NCBI RefSeq assembly: GCF_040712315.1
Contig: NC_134020.1
Span: forward strand, 7,577,718 to 7,641,717
DNA length: 64,000 bases
Reading direction: 5' to 3'
Origin: Castanea sativa
Taxonomy: Eukaryota; Streptophyta; Magnoliopsida; Fagales; Fagaceae
A model generated the notes under the pieces. The model saw only the letters and a list, made by a program, of their open reading frames with translations. It searched no databases and was not told the origin of the DNA. Within the stretch, counting starts at the first letter, position 1. Every line of letters starts with the position of its first letter. A program made the position numbers and the translations under genes. Of the stretch, positions 22,542 to 33,406 are shown in pieces.

Positions 22542-23913
22542 ATGGTTTAAACAAGATCAAGGGCTACCAGCCGAGGCCACCAGCCGAGGCCACCAAGAGA
22601 GTAGGGATGCTTCTAGTAATCCCCTTCGCGATCGCAGGTCAGCGCCTGTCATGCAACTGCCTTCTATTCAACATATACAATCCATGGCTGCCGCTATGGC
22701 AGAACTGACCCGTCAGAATCAGGAGTTGAATAGGGAGATCAACCTTAGGAGGCAGCACCAAGATGGGCACACGGAAGGACTAGCCCAGAGTCAGGAAGGT
22801 GGAGGAGAAAATGTGGAGTCTGAAAATCAAACAAGGGGTACCGCTTCAAGAAGAGTGCCACACTTGGAAAGAGAGATGGACCAAATGAGAAAAGCCATGG
22901 ATGAGATGAGGGAGAACATGAGGCGGGCGAACCCAGTGGATGATTTAGTTCACCGAACGGACTCCCATTTCACCGCTTCTATCAACAGTCATCCCCTACC
23001 TCTGAAATTCAAAATGCCTTCTTTGGATTCGTATGATGGAAATCGTGACCCGTGTGATCACATTGCTACTTTCAAGACGACCATTCACCTTCAAGGGGTC
23101 CCGGACGAGATTATGTGCAAAGCTTTCCCTACCCCACTTAAGGGACCAACACGAGTGTGATTCAACAAAATACTCCCAAACTCAATGGGATCGTTTGAAG
23201 AGTTGAGTAAGTTGTTTGTCAATAATTTCATTAGAGGACAACGCCACAAGCGTTCCTCTTCTGGTTTGCTGACTATAGAGTAAAGGGAAAATGAGAGTTT
23301 GTGGTCCTTCATCACCCGGTTTAATAGGGAAGCCTTAACAGTAGACAAAATGGATGGCAAGTTATTATTAGCCACTTTTCAAAATGGGGTTAATTCTGAC
23401 TTGTTCATCCATAAGTTCTACGAGTAGGAACCACAGAATATGGCCGAACTCGTCCCTTCGGCCAAGAATTTCATGAATGCTGAGGACGCTATCATAGCCA
23501 AGAAAAGAAAGAGAACAGAGCGCTCGGAAGCAGGTCACCAGCGTTACTCAGATCAGGGACCTCGTCCAAAGAAGGCTCGAGTAGACGAGAGAAAAGACAA
23601 GGATGGTAAGAAGGCAAGTTCTTCAGCGAGAAATCAGCAATACACACCCCTGGCTATGCCACTAGAGCAGGTTCTTATGCAGATCAAGGATGATCCGTCC
23701 TTGAAGTGGCCGGATAAGATGAAAGGAGATCCTAACAAGCGCAATAAGAGCAAGTATTGCCACTTTCATAAAGACCACGGGCATGACATGGACGAGTGCT
23801 TTGATTTGAAGCAGCAGATAGAGAATCTCATTAGACAAGGAAAGCTAAGGAACTTCCTTGGACGAGACCAGAGAGATGAGAAACTGAAAGCTAAGGTGGA
23901 AGAGTCATCATGA
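22542..23913 (+). pseudogene. G2 gag with zinc knuckle
   Basis: The probable original start is the ATG at 22542, whose third codon is now TAA. A tandem copy of CCAGCCGAGGCCA near 22570 shifts the frame, and the main frame is open from 22651. The gag core includes LDSYDGNRDPCDHIATFKT and GVPDEIMCKAFPT. Stops occur at 23158, 23281 and 23428. The C-terminal part (to 23913) has NKSKYCHFHKDHGHDMDEC, a C-H-H-C-type knuckle. Family role: forms the particle that packages element RNA. It is inactive. Confidence 0.85.
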
Positions 23914-24417
23914 CCCCCATTAGGAGAGATAAGAGTAATTATCGGAGGAAACTCGACAGCGCAGTCATCCAAGTCGAGAAAGACATACCTGAAGGTGGTG
24001 CAGAACATCTAGCTATCTGGACGACCTCCTAAGACGAGGGAAGTAGACGAGCAGGCCATTACATTCACGGACGAGGATGCAGGACAACTTCACCACCCAC
24101 ACGATGACACGATAGTCATCACCCTACTCATTGCTGACTACATGACCAGAAGGATGTTGATAGACAATGGCAGTTCTACGGATATTCTGTATTACCCCGA
24201 CTTCCAGCAAATGAGGCTAGGACGAGATCAGCTTCGACTAGTGAATTCGCCATTGGTGGGATTCGGAGGAATGAATGTGCAACTAGTGGGCATTATCATA
24301 TTACCAGTGGTCGTTGGAACATATCCACAGCAGATAACCAAGGAGGTAAATTTCCTTGTTGTTGATTGTGCATCGTCATATAATGCAATTATCGGAAGAC
24401 CAACTCTGAATAGTTGA
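23914..24417 (+). pseudogene. G2 aspartic protease
   Basis: It continues in frame with gag through GEIRVIIGGNSTAQ and ITFTDEDAGQLHHPHDD. The active-site region is MLIDNGSSTDILYY (about 24160-24200), with Asn in place of Thr/Ser in the D-T/S-G motif, the same change as in G1. The domain ends IIGRPTLNS and is followed by TGA at 24415. A stop also lies in the linker near 24011. Confidence 0.75.
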
Positions 24418-24441
24418 AAGGCGGTAACCTCTACCTACTAC

Positions 24442-25607
24442 TTGTCCATCAAGTTCCTGACCGAGCACAGAGTGGGCCAAGTACAAGGAGATCTATTGGC
24501 CGCCAGAGGGTGTTACTTAGTCATGCTTGCGATCGACGAACATATGCAGGCAATGAGTATAGACGGGAGAAGGATCGCAGCGGAACCCACTGAGGTGGTA
24601 GAAGACGTCCTTTTGGACGAGAACCATCTTGAAAAGTTCACTAGAATTGGGGCGAGCATGGAAGAAGAGGCAAAGCATGCTTTGGTCCAGTTTTTGAAGA
24701 AAAGCCTCGATGTCTTTGTAGGGAGTCATGAAGACATGCCTGGTATTGATCCAAGTATTATTACTCACAGCCTGAACGTGTGTCCCTATTCAAAACCAGT
24801 GCATCAGAAGAAAAGGGTTTTTGCTCCTGAGCGAGACAATGCCATCAGGAAGAAATCCAGAAGTTGGTTACCGCGGAGTTCATCCGAGAAGTTTATTATC
24901 TAGATTGGTTGGCGAACGTGGTCATGGTAAAGAAAGCTAACGGCAAGTGGCGAATGTGCGTGGACTTTACTGACTTAAACAAAGCTTGCCCCAAGGATAG
25001 TTACCCATTGCCATGCATCGACCAGCTGGTGGACTCGATGACAGGTCACAGGGTGCTGAGCTTCATGGACGCCTTCTCAGGCTACAACCAGATAAAGATG
25101 GACAAAGCGGATCAAGAAAATACCTCATTCATTACAAGCCAAGGGTTGTATTGCTACAAAGTAATGCCCTTCGGTTTGAAGCACACAAGGGCTACTTACC
25201 AAAGACTGGTTAACCACATGTTCCGTCCTCAAATCGGATGAAATGTGGAGGTTTATGTAGATGATATGCTGGTGAAAAGCCTGGACGAGGGCAATCATCT
25301 AGACGACCTTCAAGAGACTTGTAATACACTTCGGCGTTATAACGTGAAATTAAATCCAAGCAAGTGTGCTTTCAGAGTTTCGTCGAGGAAGTTTTTAGGG
25401 TTCATGGTTTCACACAGAGGAATCGAAGCGAATCTGGACAAAATCCAGGCGATACTGAATATGGAACCACTGAAAAATATCAAGGAAGTCCAGTCTCTTA
25501 CCGGACGAGTTGCCGCCCTTAACAGGTTTGTGTCGAAAGCTACTGACAAGTGCTTACCATTCTTTAAAGTCCTCAAGAAGGCATTTGAGTGGACAGACGA
25601 GTGTTAA
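24442..25607 (+). pseudogene. G2 reverse transcriptase, frameshifted
   Basis: The N-side frame (24442-24850) includes EDMPGIDPSIITHSLNV. A one-base loss near 24850 shifts the frame; the next frame has ANVVMVKKANGKWRMCVDF, LSFMDAFSGYNQI and YKVMPFGLKHTRATYQRL. A TGA lies at 25239, and an intact catalytic box VYVDDMLVKS follows at about 25251-25280. The thumb and connection region ends at a TAA at 25605. Unlike G1, the catalytic aspartates are kept, but the frame is broken at least three times. Confidence 0.88.
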
Positions 25608-26614
25608 AAGGCATTCCAAGACTTGAAGACATATCTCATGACAGCGCCGTTGCTTAGTTTGTTTATACCTGGAGAAGAGCTGTATTTGTACTTAGCGATG
25701 TCCCCACGCGCAGTAAGCTCAGCGTTGGTCAGAGAAGAAGGGAGAATCCACAAACCGGTTTATTACACAAGCTGTGCAATGAGAGGAGCAGAAGGACGAT
25801 ACCCGATGATGAAGAAGCTAGCTTTTGCCTTGATTACGGCTTCCAGGTTGCTGAGGCACTATTTCCAAGCTCATATTATCAACGTCCTCACAGATCATCC
25901 CACAAAGAAGGCAATGAACAAGTTGGAAGCCGCTGGACGATTAATACAGTGGGCTGTGGAACTTAGTAAGTTTAACATTAGATACCTTCCAAGAAGTGCA
26001 ATAAAGGCGCAGGAATTAGCAGATTTCATCGCAGAGTTCACCCCCAGCCAAGATGAGCTGGACAAAGATGAAGGAGTTGAAAAATGGGTTATTAATGTAG
26101 ACGGATCGTCCACACTATACGCAGGAGGGATTGGAGTCATACTAATAACCCCAGAAGGTGACAAGCTGGAGTACGCGACCCATCTACAGTATCAAACCGC
26201 CAACAACGAGGCTAAGTACAAAGCTCTACTCAAAGGATTGGAATTGGCTAAGTCCTTAAGGGCGGAGTCGATAATAGTCAGAGGAGATTCTCAGCTAGTC
26301 ATCAACCAAGTAAATGGAATGTGTGATACCAAGGAAGATTGGATGAAGAAATACCTCAATAAAGTGAAATGACTTGCACAAAAGTTTTCAGCAGTAAGTT
26401 TTGTTCAACTCCTCAGGGAGGAAAATATGGAAGTAGATGCCTTGGCGAAAGTAGCTTCGGCAGGAGGAGTTATGGACAAGTACGACAACGTCCAATATAT
26501 GCCAAGCATAGACTTTTTGGACATACAGTAGATAGGAGGAGGAGAAAATTGGATGAGTCCTATAGTAATCTATCTTAAAGATGGAAGGCTTCCAGAAGAC
26601 AAGGACGAAGCTAG
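25608..26614 (+). pseudogene. G2 RNase H plus archaeal-type RNase H
   Basis: The first RNase H runs from LLSLFIPGEELYLYLAMS to INVLTDHP and LPRSAIKAQELADFIAEF. The second, archaeal-type domain has the motif order INVDGSSTLYAGGIGVIL, TANNEAKYKALLKGLELA and VRGDSQLVINQVNG (about 26090-26320), with catalytic Asp, Glu and Asp visible. A stop follows at 26370, then the tail up to EDKDEA-Ser, where the Copia element interrupts the codon series at 26614. This dual RNase H layout is specific to the Tat lineage. Confidence 0.88.
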
Positions 26615-27989
26615 TGTTGGGGTTTATGCCCTAAAACCCAATTTATTGGCATGTATTTAATAATTAAATTGTTTAATTATATGAGACTATCTATAAATGA
26701 ACTAAGACATTATCATAGTCCATGAGATGCATTGTATGTGATTTATGTGAAAAGTCACAGAAGATATAAATCACAAGTTCTTTGTAAACTCAGAAGTTTA
26801 GTTCGTAGTCGGTGATGAAATTGGGCGTTTCATCTACGAAGACTATAACATATCAACTAAGATGATTTGTCTTGATCATGGAAGTGGAGACTTCTAGTTG
26901 ATATGTTGATATGTTTTAAGAGTTAAGACATATTGAACTGGACCGCTAAGAGATTTATTATTCTCCTAACGACTGTCAAATGAATAATAAATCTCACGAC
27001 TTCTATTTACATCAACTCTAAATCACGAGAGAATAATGGACACGATCATGAGATGTAGGTTGCTTTGATATATCGGAGTGAGATCTATTAGTTACGGTCA
27101 AAACCTCAGTATGTTGGGCATCCGCATTTAGTGTTGATGAGACATATATTCTCAAGATGGAATTCATAGTCTCTTAATGGAGATACAAAATATTCCCTTG
27201 AGATAAGTTTAATGGATTTAGTTATTCAGAGTGTTGGGCCCAACCACTTTAGTAAGAAGTTACTAAAGTATATATTTATGAAATTGGATTTCATAAATAT
27301 ATGACGAATAACATAAAGGATTAAACCGGGTACTCAAGGATTAAGATGTAGTAATCTTCAAAGTGGCAAACGTCTATATTCATGACTTTGGATTACTACG
27401 AATATTTTAATGAAGGGGTTGCATGCATAATAAAGTCTTGGGATATAATTTATTAATAAGGCCTAGAGTGCAATTATATTTATATAGTGGTATTAAATAT
27501 AATTAATGGTAACTGAGCATCGAATTGACGGAAAAGTCCAAGGCCCATTAGATACAGTGTCTTATTGGTCCCTTTTGGTCCCACTCCAAGCCACACACTA
27601 AAGCCCAATTGGAAAGGCCGATAAGTGGCCAACCCGATTAGATAATCGATTAGTTATAAAGGGAGAAACATACAGAATTTTTATAAGAAGAGATTAGAAA
27701 AGAAAAAGAAACGGTGTGTGAGAGAGTGTGAGGACACACTTTCATTCTCCCTTTGAAAGCGATTGAGAGACCACACATCTTGGGCGTAAAGTGGAATTGG
27801 AGTGAAGATTAAAAGTGTTCCCAAGTCTTCTAATTTTTGTTTTGAATTTCTCCACACCAAGTACGCTATCTTGTTTTTAAATTCTGAAATTTACATGGTG
27901 CATGTTATCAATCATGAATGAAATAGATCACAGTTCGTTGCTTCATTTGTGGGTTTTGCATGAGATGCAAAACCAGAATTTTTTCTTCG
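26615..27989 (+). repeat. Copia E 5' LTR
   Basis: It begins TGTTGGGGTTTATGCCC. It aligns end to end with the 3' LTR but carries many short indels and block substitutions in its last ~640 bp, and its end reads CTTCGG where CCTTCA is expected. The first ~740 bp are almost identical to the 3' LTR. Confidence 0.88.
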
Positions 27990-27990
27990 G

Positions 27991-28002
27991 TGGTATCGAA
28001 GC
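27991..28002 (+). other. Copia E primer binding site
   Basis: TGGTATCGAAGC follows the 5' LTR. Copia elements usually have TGGTATCAGAGC, complementary to the 3' end of initiator tRNA-Met; two or three bases have changed. Confidence 0.75.
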
Positions 28003-28263
28003 GGGTTTTCGTATCATGATTGTATAGCATGTGATTGAATTTTAGAATTTAAGCAGAGTTATCTTTGTGTTTTTCAAATTTCTGCATAAAAATATTGTTC
28101 CATAAATTTTGTGTGCATTGATAAATATATGTGATATATTGTTATGCTTGTGCACGAATGGGTCATTGATTCCATAACCATTAATGGAAAAATATTCATG
28201 GAATGCGTGTATAAATATCACCAAGTGAGATTGGTTGTGCGGTCATTGATTAATGCCAAGGAA

Positions 28264-28344
28264 ACAGTTATTGAATTTCAATAACTGTTTGTGCGTTTCC
28301 TTTTGTTAACGCACGGCAAACAGTTATTGAATTTCAATAACTGT
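28264..28344. repeat. Duplicated 25-bp palindrome in the Copia E leader
   Basis: The palindrome ACAGTTATTGAA-T-TTCAATAACTGT occurs at 28264-28288 and again at 28320-28344, each inside a 56-bp unit that also repeats GTGCGTTTCCTTTTG. Each forms a 12-bp perfect stem. It lies in the untranslated leader after the PBS. Confidence 0.8.
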
Positions 28345-28620
28345 ATGTGCGTTTCCTTTTGGTGAAATTCACTGCCTGGGTTCTTAATTGCACGGTTGAA
28401 TGGTTTTTTGTCCATTGCATGGTTTGACCAATTTCTTTGCATGGTTGGTGATGGCCCACGGTTGATGCATCTAGTTTAATGGCTTGACTTCATGCATCTA
28501 TTTTCATTTAGAATAAGACAAGATTGTGGCCCACGGTTGAATTGTTTTTGTCTAAATGCTTTTTGGCCATGAATGAATGGAATTGGTATAAGGAGAATTC
28601 CACCATCTGATAGCACCATA

Positions 28621-28669
<49 letters not shown>
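28621..28669. repeat. AT dinucleotide microsatellite
   Basis: About 20 TA units, followed by further TATATTA-rich sequence to about 28830. It lies in the Copia E leader. Confidence 0.9.
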
Positions 28670-28670
<1 letters not shown>

Positions 28671-29548
28671 AAGTACATATATAGGTATATTATATTATAT
28701 TATATATATATAGTGTAATAATTATATATTACATATATTAATTTGTATATTATATTAGATATAATATAATATGAATTTTTATATGTAATGAGGGTTTTTT
28801 ATTACGTTATATATATTTATATATATTAATGCTAGTTTAATGAAATTTATTCATAATGAGATTAGGATTATATTTTTTCACGTGTCTAGCATTATTATGG
28901 TTCTTGATCTGTAAATCTTCGTTGATAAAATCAAAAAGTGTTTTTGATGGCAGAACAATGAAGATGTCAAAAACGGTTACCTGAAAATTCTGAAAAAATC
29001 AGTTTTGCGAGTCTTGATCGATCGAGAATTCCTTTCGACCGATCAAAGGCACTAAATTTTGAATTTTCACTTGTTTTTGACTAAGTGTTAAAACATTAAT
29101 AAAAGCAAGGCTATATGATTAATTTTATAGTCCTTAAAAGTTAAGGATATTTATTAATCATTAACTAACTAAAAGACCTACTGAGATCAAAGATGTTAGT
29201 TAAATAGAACTCTTAGTCCTAAATTTTTTTATGATTAAAAGTCCTTAATTTATTTTAATTAGAGGGTTTTAATGAGATTAAAATTCTAATTAAAAAGTTA
29301 TATAGTTTCTAATGAGATTAGAATCTTTTATTTAGTAAATTAAGGAGAGAGTTCTATATAACTAATTTTTGATTCTTTAATGTTTAAGGAATCCTAAATA
29401 GTTTAGGACTTCCATTTTAGTTAGTGATTCTAATGAGATTAGAGTCTTGAACAAGTGCAAGGTTATTAGTTGTGATGAGATCACAATTATTTAAGAAAAA
29501 CCCAAATAACGAGTGGGAGTGCTTAAATAACCCTTTTGTTAAGTTTAT

Positions 29549-30016
29549 TGTAATGTGAATAAATACCTTGTCTTGACTTCGAGTCTTGCATTCCATGCGG
29601 AGGGTATTTACTTCACGGATTACAAGGTTAAACTTCTTTGTGATTAAGCGAATGTTCGTTACACTAAAGTGACGTGACTTAGTAACATCACATCGAATTT
29701 AAACAATTAAACACATTTGATGTGTAGGGTTAAATTTGTGATTAGATCACAATGTTTTTAGGACAATCCACTTGTTTTAAAATTTCTAGTGGGAGAGAGA
29801 TACAAGGGTTGGCTCTCACGGCCTCCATTGTTGGTTCATAGTAGTGTGAAATATATACTTTGTCTTTGCTTCGAGCTTAGCATTCCATGCGGAGAGTATT
29901 TATTTCATGGTACTACGGAATTGAATTTCTTGGTTTATAGTTGTATGATCAAACACCTTGTCTTAGCCTCGAGCTTTGCATTCCATGCGGAGGGTGTTTT
30001 GTATCATGGCACTACA
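29549..30016 (+). repeat. Three imperfect copies of a ~75-bp leader repeat
   Basis: Units at about 29549-29625, 29840-29915 and 29942-30016 share CCTTGTCTT, the phrase GCATTCCATGCGGAG and a following TTCATGG/TACTACGG-like end. They lie between the Copia E PBS and gag. The short open frame over two of the units is a by-product. Function unknown. Confidence 0.65.
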
Positions 30017-30779
30017 TAATAAGCCTGTTTAAGGGGATGAAATGTGGCTACACATGACTCTAGGCAATGGTGTACACTAGACTAAGTTTGATAGTATCCT
30101 CTATGCTGAGTTCTTGCTATTATCACTTAGAGGCCAAAGAAATAGCGGCAAATTATTTTGTTTGGTAAGAGTTACCATGATAGCATTAATAATGAGAGCA
30201 ATTCTCGCCTGATCGTAGTGGTTGGTATTCACTCTATGCTGAGGAATATTAATTGCGAGATTAGGTTGTCGTTGCACCTAGTATAGTATGTTTTTCGGGT
30301 TTTATACTATATGGTTATGGATGCAAAATATAATGTCCCTGTAATTTTGTTCATAGTCTCGAATTGAAGTTGCCATAAATTTTTGTTCTCTAACTATTTT
30401 TTTTATTGAATCACATTAACTAAGATATAATTTTGGACTTGGTGCTTAAGGAGTTGAAGTACATATATATGTTTCAATTCAGCATTATCATAATTTCCTA
30501 TGCATGATGCATTGATGGAAGATGGCTTATGATATGATCATAATCTCCATTGAAATGCTAATATGTTACATTGGCTTTTATCTCAAATGTGCTAAAGCAT
30601 GAGATGCAAGAGTTAGTACTAGACTTAGACTTTGTATTAAGACTAAATGAGATGTTTGGTATGAAATATCGTGCTACTAGACGATATTTAATATAAGTCA
30701 TATTGAGTGCCAAGAAAAGCTTAAGTAGTTCCAATTCTATATCATTTTATGAAAAAAATTTTCATTTTAAAATGAATTG

Positions 30780-31150
30780 GAATTCTTGGATGTAGAGATT
30801 AAATGTTAATCTCATATGGATATGATCCATAAGTCCATGTTAGAATCATTTGACCAATTCATATTGTTTTGAAAATAAATTTCTTTTATATTATCTGAAT
30901 TGATGAGTGAGTTCTACACAACGGAAGACATCCTAAAAGCTAAGGCTAGGATCAATATGATTTAATCAAATTCTTAGCCTAGACCAAAAGGGAAAAGGTG
31001 GTAAGAAGAGGAATTAAAATACCAAACAGTTGGGCAAGCTATTTGCCCTAGTAGTTGCCAAAAGGAAATTAGACTCAAAAGTATGACCAAAAGGAAAGTG
31101 TTTCCGTTTTGGTAAAGCTAAGTTTTGTCCATGATTGTTTTCTAGATGGA
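30780..31150 (+). pseudogene. Copia E gag remnant
   Basis: Degraded gag with readable pieces in shifting frames: a stretch like MLESFDQFILF then LSELMSEFYTTEDI (about 30838-30930), typical of the plant Copia gag (UBN2-type) core, followed by a lysine-rich stretch and KRKCFRFGKAKFC near 31095, a decayed zinc knuckle. Stops are frequent. Confidence 0.65.
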
Positions 31151-31479
31151 GATTTACATGTTTTGCTTTTTAAAGAGAAAGTTTTCATCCTTTGGTATTG
31201 TATGTTTTTGGCACTTATGTCTAGATCTTATTATCTAAATGACATTCAAGATTGGTGAAAGATGGGCTTTTAGAACCATTATTTGTTAAATTTTCAATCT
31301 ATGAATTCTATTTAGAGGATAATATGATCTAGGGTTCCTTTATTGTAAAGGAATATAATATCAATGACTTCTTTAAGTCAGTGCATACATAAATGAGGAA
31401 TAAGACTCTTTTAGAAATAGTAAAGTACATGATAAGTATTTCCATTTCCTTATTTCTTTTGGAGATATACTCTATGTAT

Positions 31480-31812
31480 TACTATACATTTTTTAAAATT
31501 GATTTCAAAAGTTTGTTCCTAAGACATTTGTCAAATTGTGGATTAGGTAAAAACCTAGTATATGATACTTCCACTTTTGGGGATGTCCAGCACTTGTGCT
31601 AGAAAGGAAGTCTAACAAAATGAAATCAAAAGGTAGAAAAATGTGTGTTTATGTTGGGTATCCAAAAGGAATTTCAAAAGATTGTTTTGGTAGTCATAAA
31701 GAAGATAAGATGTTTGTAAAGTACAAATACAAAGTTCTTGATGATGACTATGTGAATAATCTTAAAGCTATACATAGAATCGTTCTAGAAGAAAAATGTC
31801 AAAATTTGTTGT
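31480..31812 (+). pseudogene. Copia E integrase C-terminal remnant
   Basis: Pieces resembling the end of Copia integrase: CGLGKNLVYDTSTFGDVQHLC near 31535-31600 (usual form GRKPSLNHFRVWGC), then LERKSNKMKSKGRKMCVYVGY (broken over 31599-31660) and LDDDYVNNLKAIHRIVLEE to 31812. The zinc-binding and DDE core are absent between gag and here, which indicates an internal deletion of roughly 1 kb or more. Confidence 0.7.
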
Positions 31813-32089
31813 AAGATAACTATGAAATACATTTAGAAATGAGATGGTTGTATTAGATACATCACAAGGAATTGTTCTAGATATATAGCTAATACACCAA
31901 TACAATATCGTAGTGGGAGGATTATCAATTATCAAATAAATTCATATTTTTGGAATAAACTTTTGAAGTCATTCCACAAGGATATGAATTTGATCATCGA
32001 TCCTACGTTGAGGCAATAGATGATATAAATATGGATTACTGGATCAAGGTTATGTAAATAGAATTAGATTCTATTTAAAGTCTAGAACT

Positions 32090-33190
32090 TGTAGAGGAGC
32101 CTAATGGCATTAAGCCTATTGTTCTCAAATAGGTCTACAAGAAAAATTGAGATTGATAGATTTGAAGGTGTAAACCTTCAAAGTCAAGACTAATGGTGAA
32201 AATATTTATTCAGAACGAAATGGTTTGACTATGAAAATATTTTTTCACCAATAGTCGAGTTCGACTTTATCTAGATTCCCTTATCCATTATATTTCATTT
32301 GGATGAAATATGGCAATGGATATCAAGAAAGCTTCTTTTAGTAGCAATCTTGAGGAAGACATCTATATGATGTAACTAGACTTGTACATAGCAAAGAAAC
32401 GGTAGTATTTAGATTGCAAGTTCCTTAAATTCCATTTAAGGATTAAAGCAAGCATCTAAATCATAAAATATTATCTTTAATCAAGAAATCAAATTGTTTG
32501 ATTTTGATCAAATATTAAAAGGCCTTATGTGTGTATAGCTATATAGAATAATAAATTTCTTAATGTATGTTGATAACATTCTAATCCTTTAGAATGATGT
32601 TGATTTATTGTCATCAATGTGTTTTTGGTTGTCTAGTCCGAGTTTGATATAAAGTACTTGGGAAAAAACGGTCACATCCTAAGAATTAAACTTTGTTATA
32701 ATTCGAGAAATTAGGATGTTAGGTCTATCTCAAAGCTGCTTAAATAGATTAGATTCTAGCCAAGTATAGCATATAATACTTCAAGAAAGGATTCTTTCCT
32801 TTTAAGTTTGAAGTTCCTTTATATAGGATTGTGGTCCTAAGACATATAAAAGGAAGAGCATATTAAGACAGTTCCTTACATCAAATAGATAGGAAGTCTT
32901 TATGCTATGCTACATGCTAGGCTAAATATCTATTTTACGGTGGGCATAGTAAGCAAATATCAATTGAATCAAAGATCACTTAAGTTAGTGGGAGTAAAGC
33001 ATATACTCAAATATCTTATGGGAATGAGGTGTTATATGCTTGTCCACAGAAGTGAAGTTTTGATTATTCTTTTGGATGTGCAAATGCTGATTTGTAGTTT
33101 GATTGTGATTCATGAAGTTGGACTTCAAGATATGTGTTCATCCTTGGTAGTGAAGATACACATTATGAAGTTGGACTTTAAGATATGTGT
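32090..33190 (+). pseudogene. Copia E reverse transcriptase and RNase H remnants
   Basis: Readable fragments in several frames: PNGIKPIVLK near 32100, FSPIVEFDF near 32250, MAMDIKKASFSSNLEEDIYMM near 32310-32370 (broken), the catalytic box LMYVDNILIL at about 32560-32590 (YVDD has become YVDN), FDIKYLGKNGHILRIKL near 32640, YAMLHARLNIYFTVGIVSKYQ near 32900-32960, VKHILKYLMGMRCYMLV near 33000, and RNase H pieces to about 33190. It is clearly non-functional. Confidence 0.8.
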
Positions 33191-33389
33191 TCACTCTAGG
33201 TGGTGAAGATACACATTAAGTGTAAATGATATCTTCTCACTAGAGAGATATGAGTACATGAGAAATAGTAGTAATAGAAAAGATAATTTATGCAATAAAT
33301 TTTGCGCAACTTGTTTCCAAGCCTTGCCTTAGAGTGATTATGAATTACTTTAAAGGGAAATAAGTGTCGATATATGATAAATTGTTTTT

Positions 33390-33406
33390 GAGGGCAAGTG
33401 GGAGAT
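33390..33406 (+). other. Copia E polypurine tract
   Basis: GAGGGCAAGTGGGAGAT lies directly before the 3' LTR TGTTGGGG, the usual Copia plus-strand primer site. Confidence 0.8.

Noticed and set aside
28621..28830. Replication origin or matrix attachment signal in the TA-rich tract
   Set aside because: Simple TA repeat within a retrotransposon leader; nothing beyond composition supports a function.
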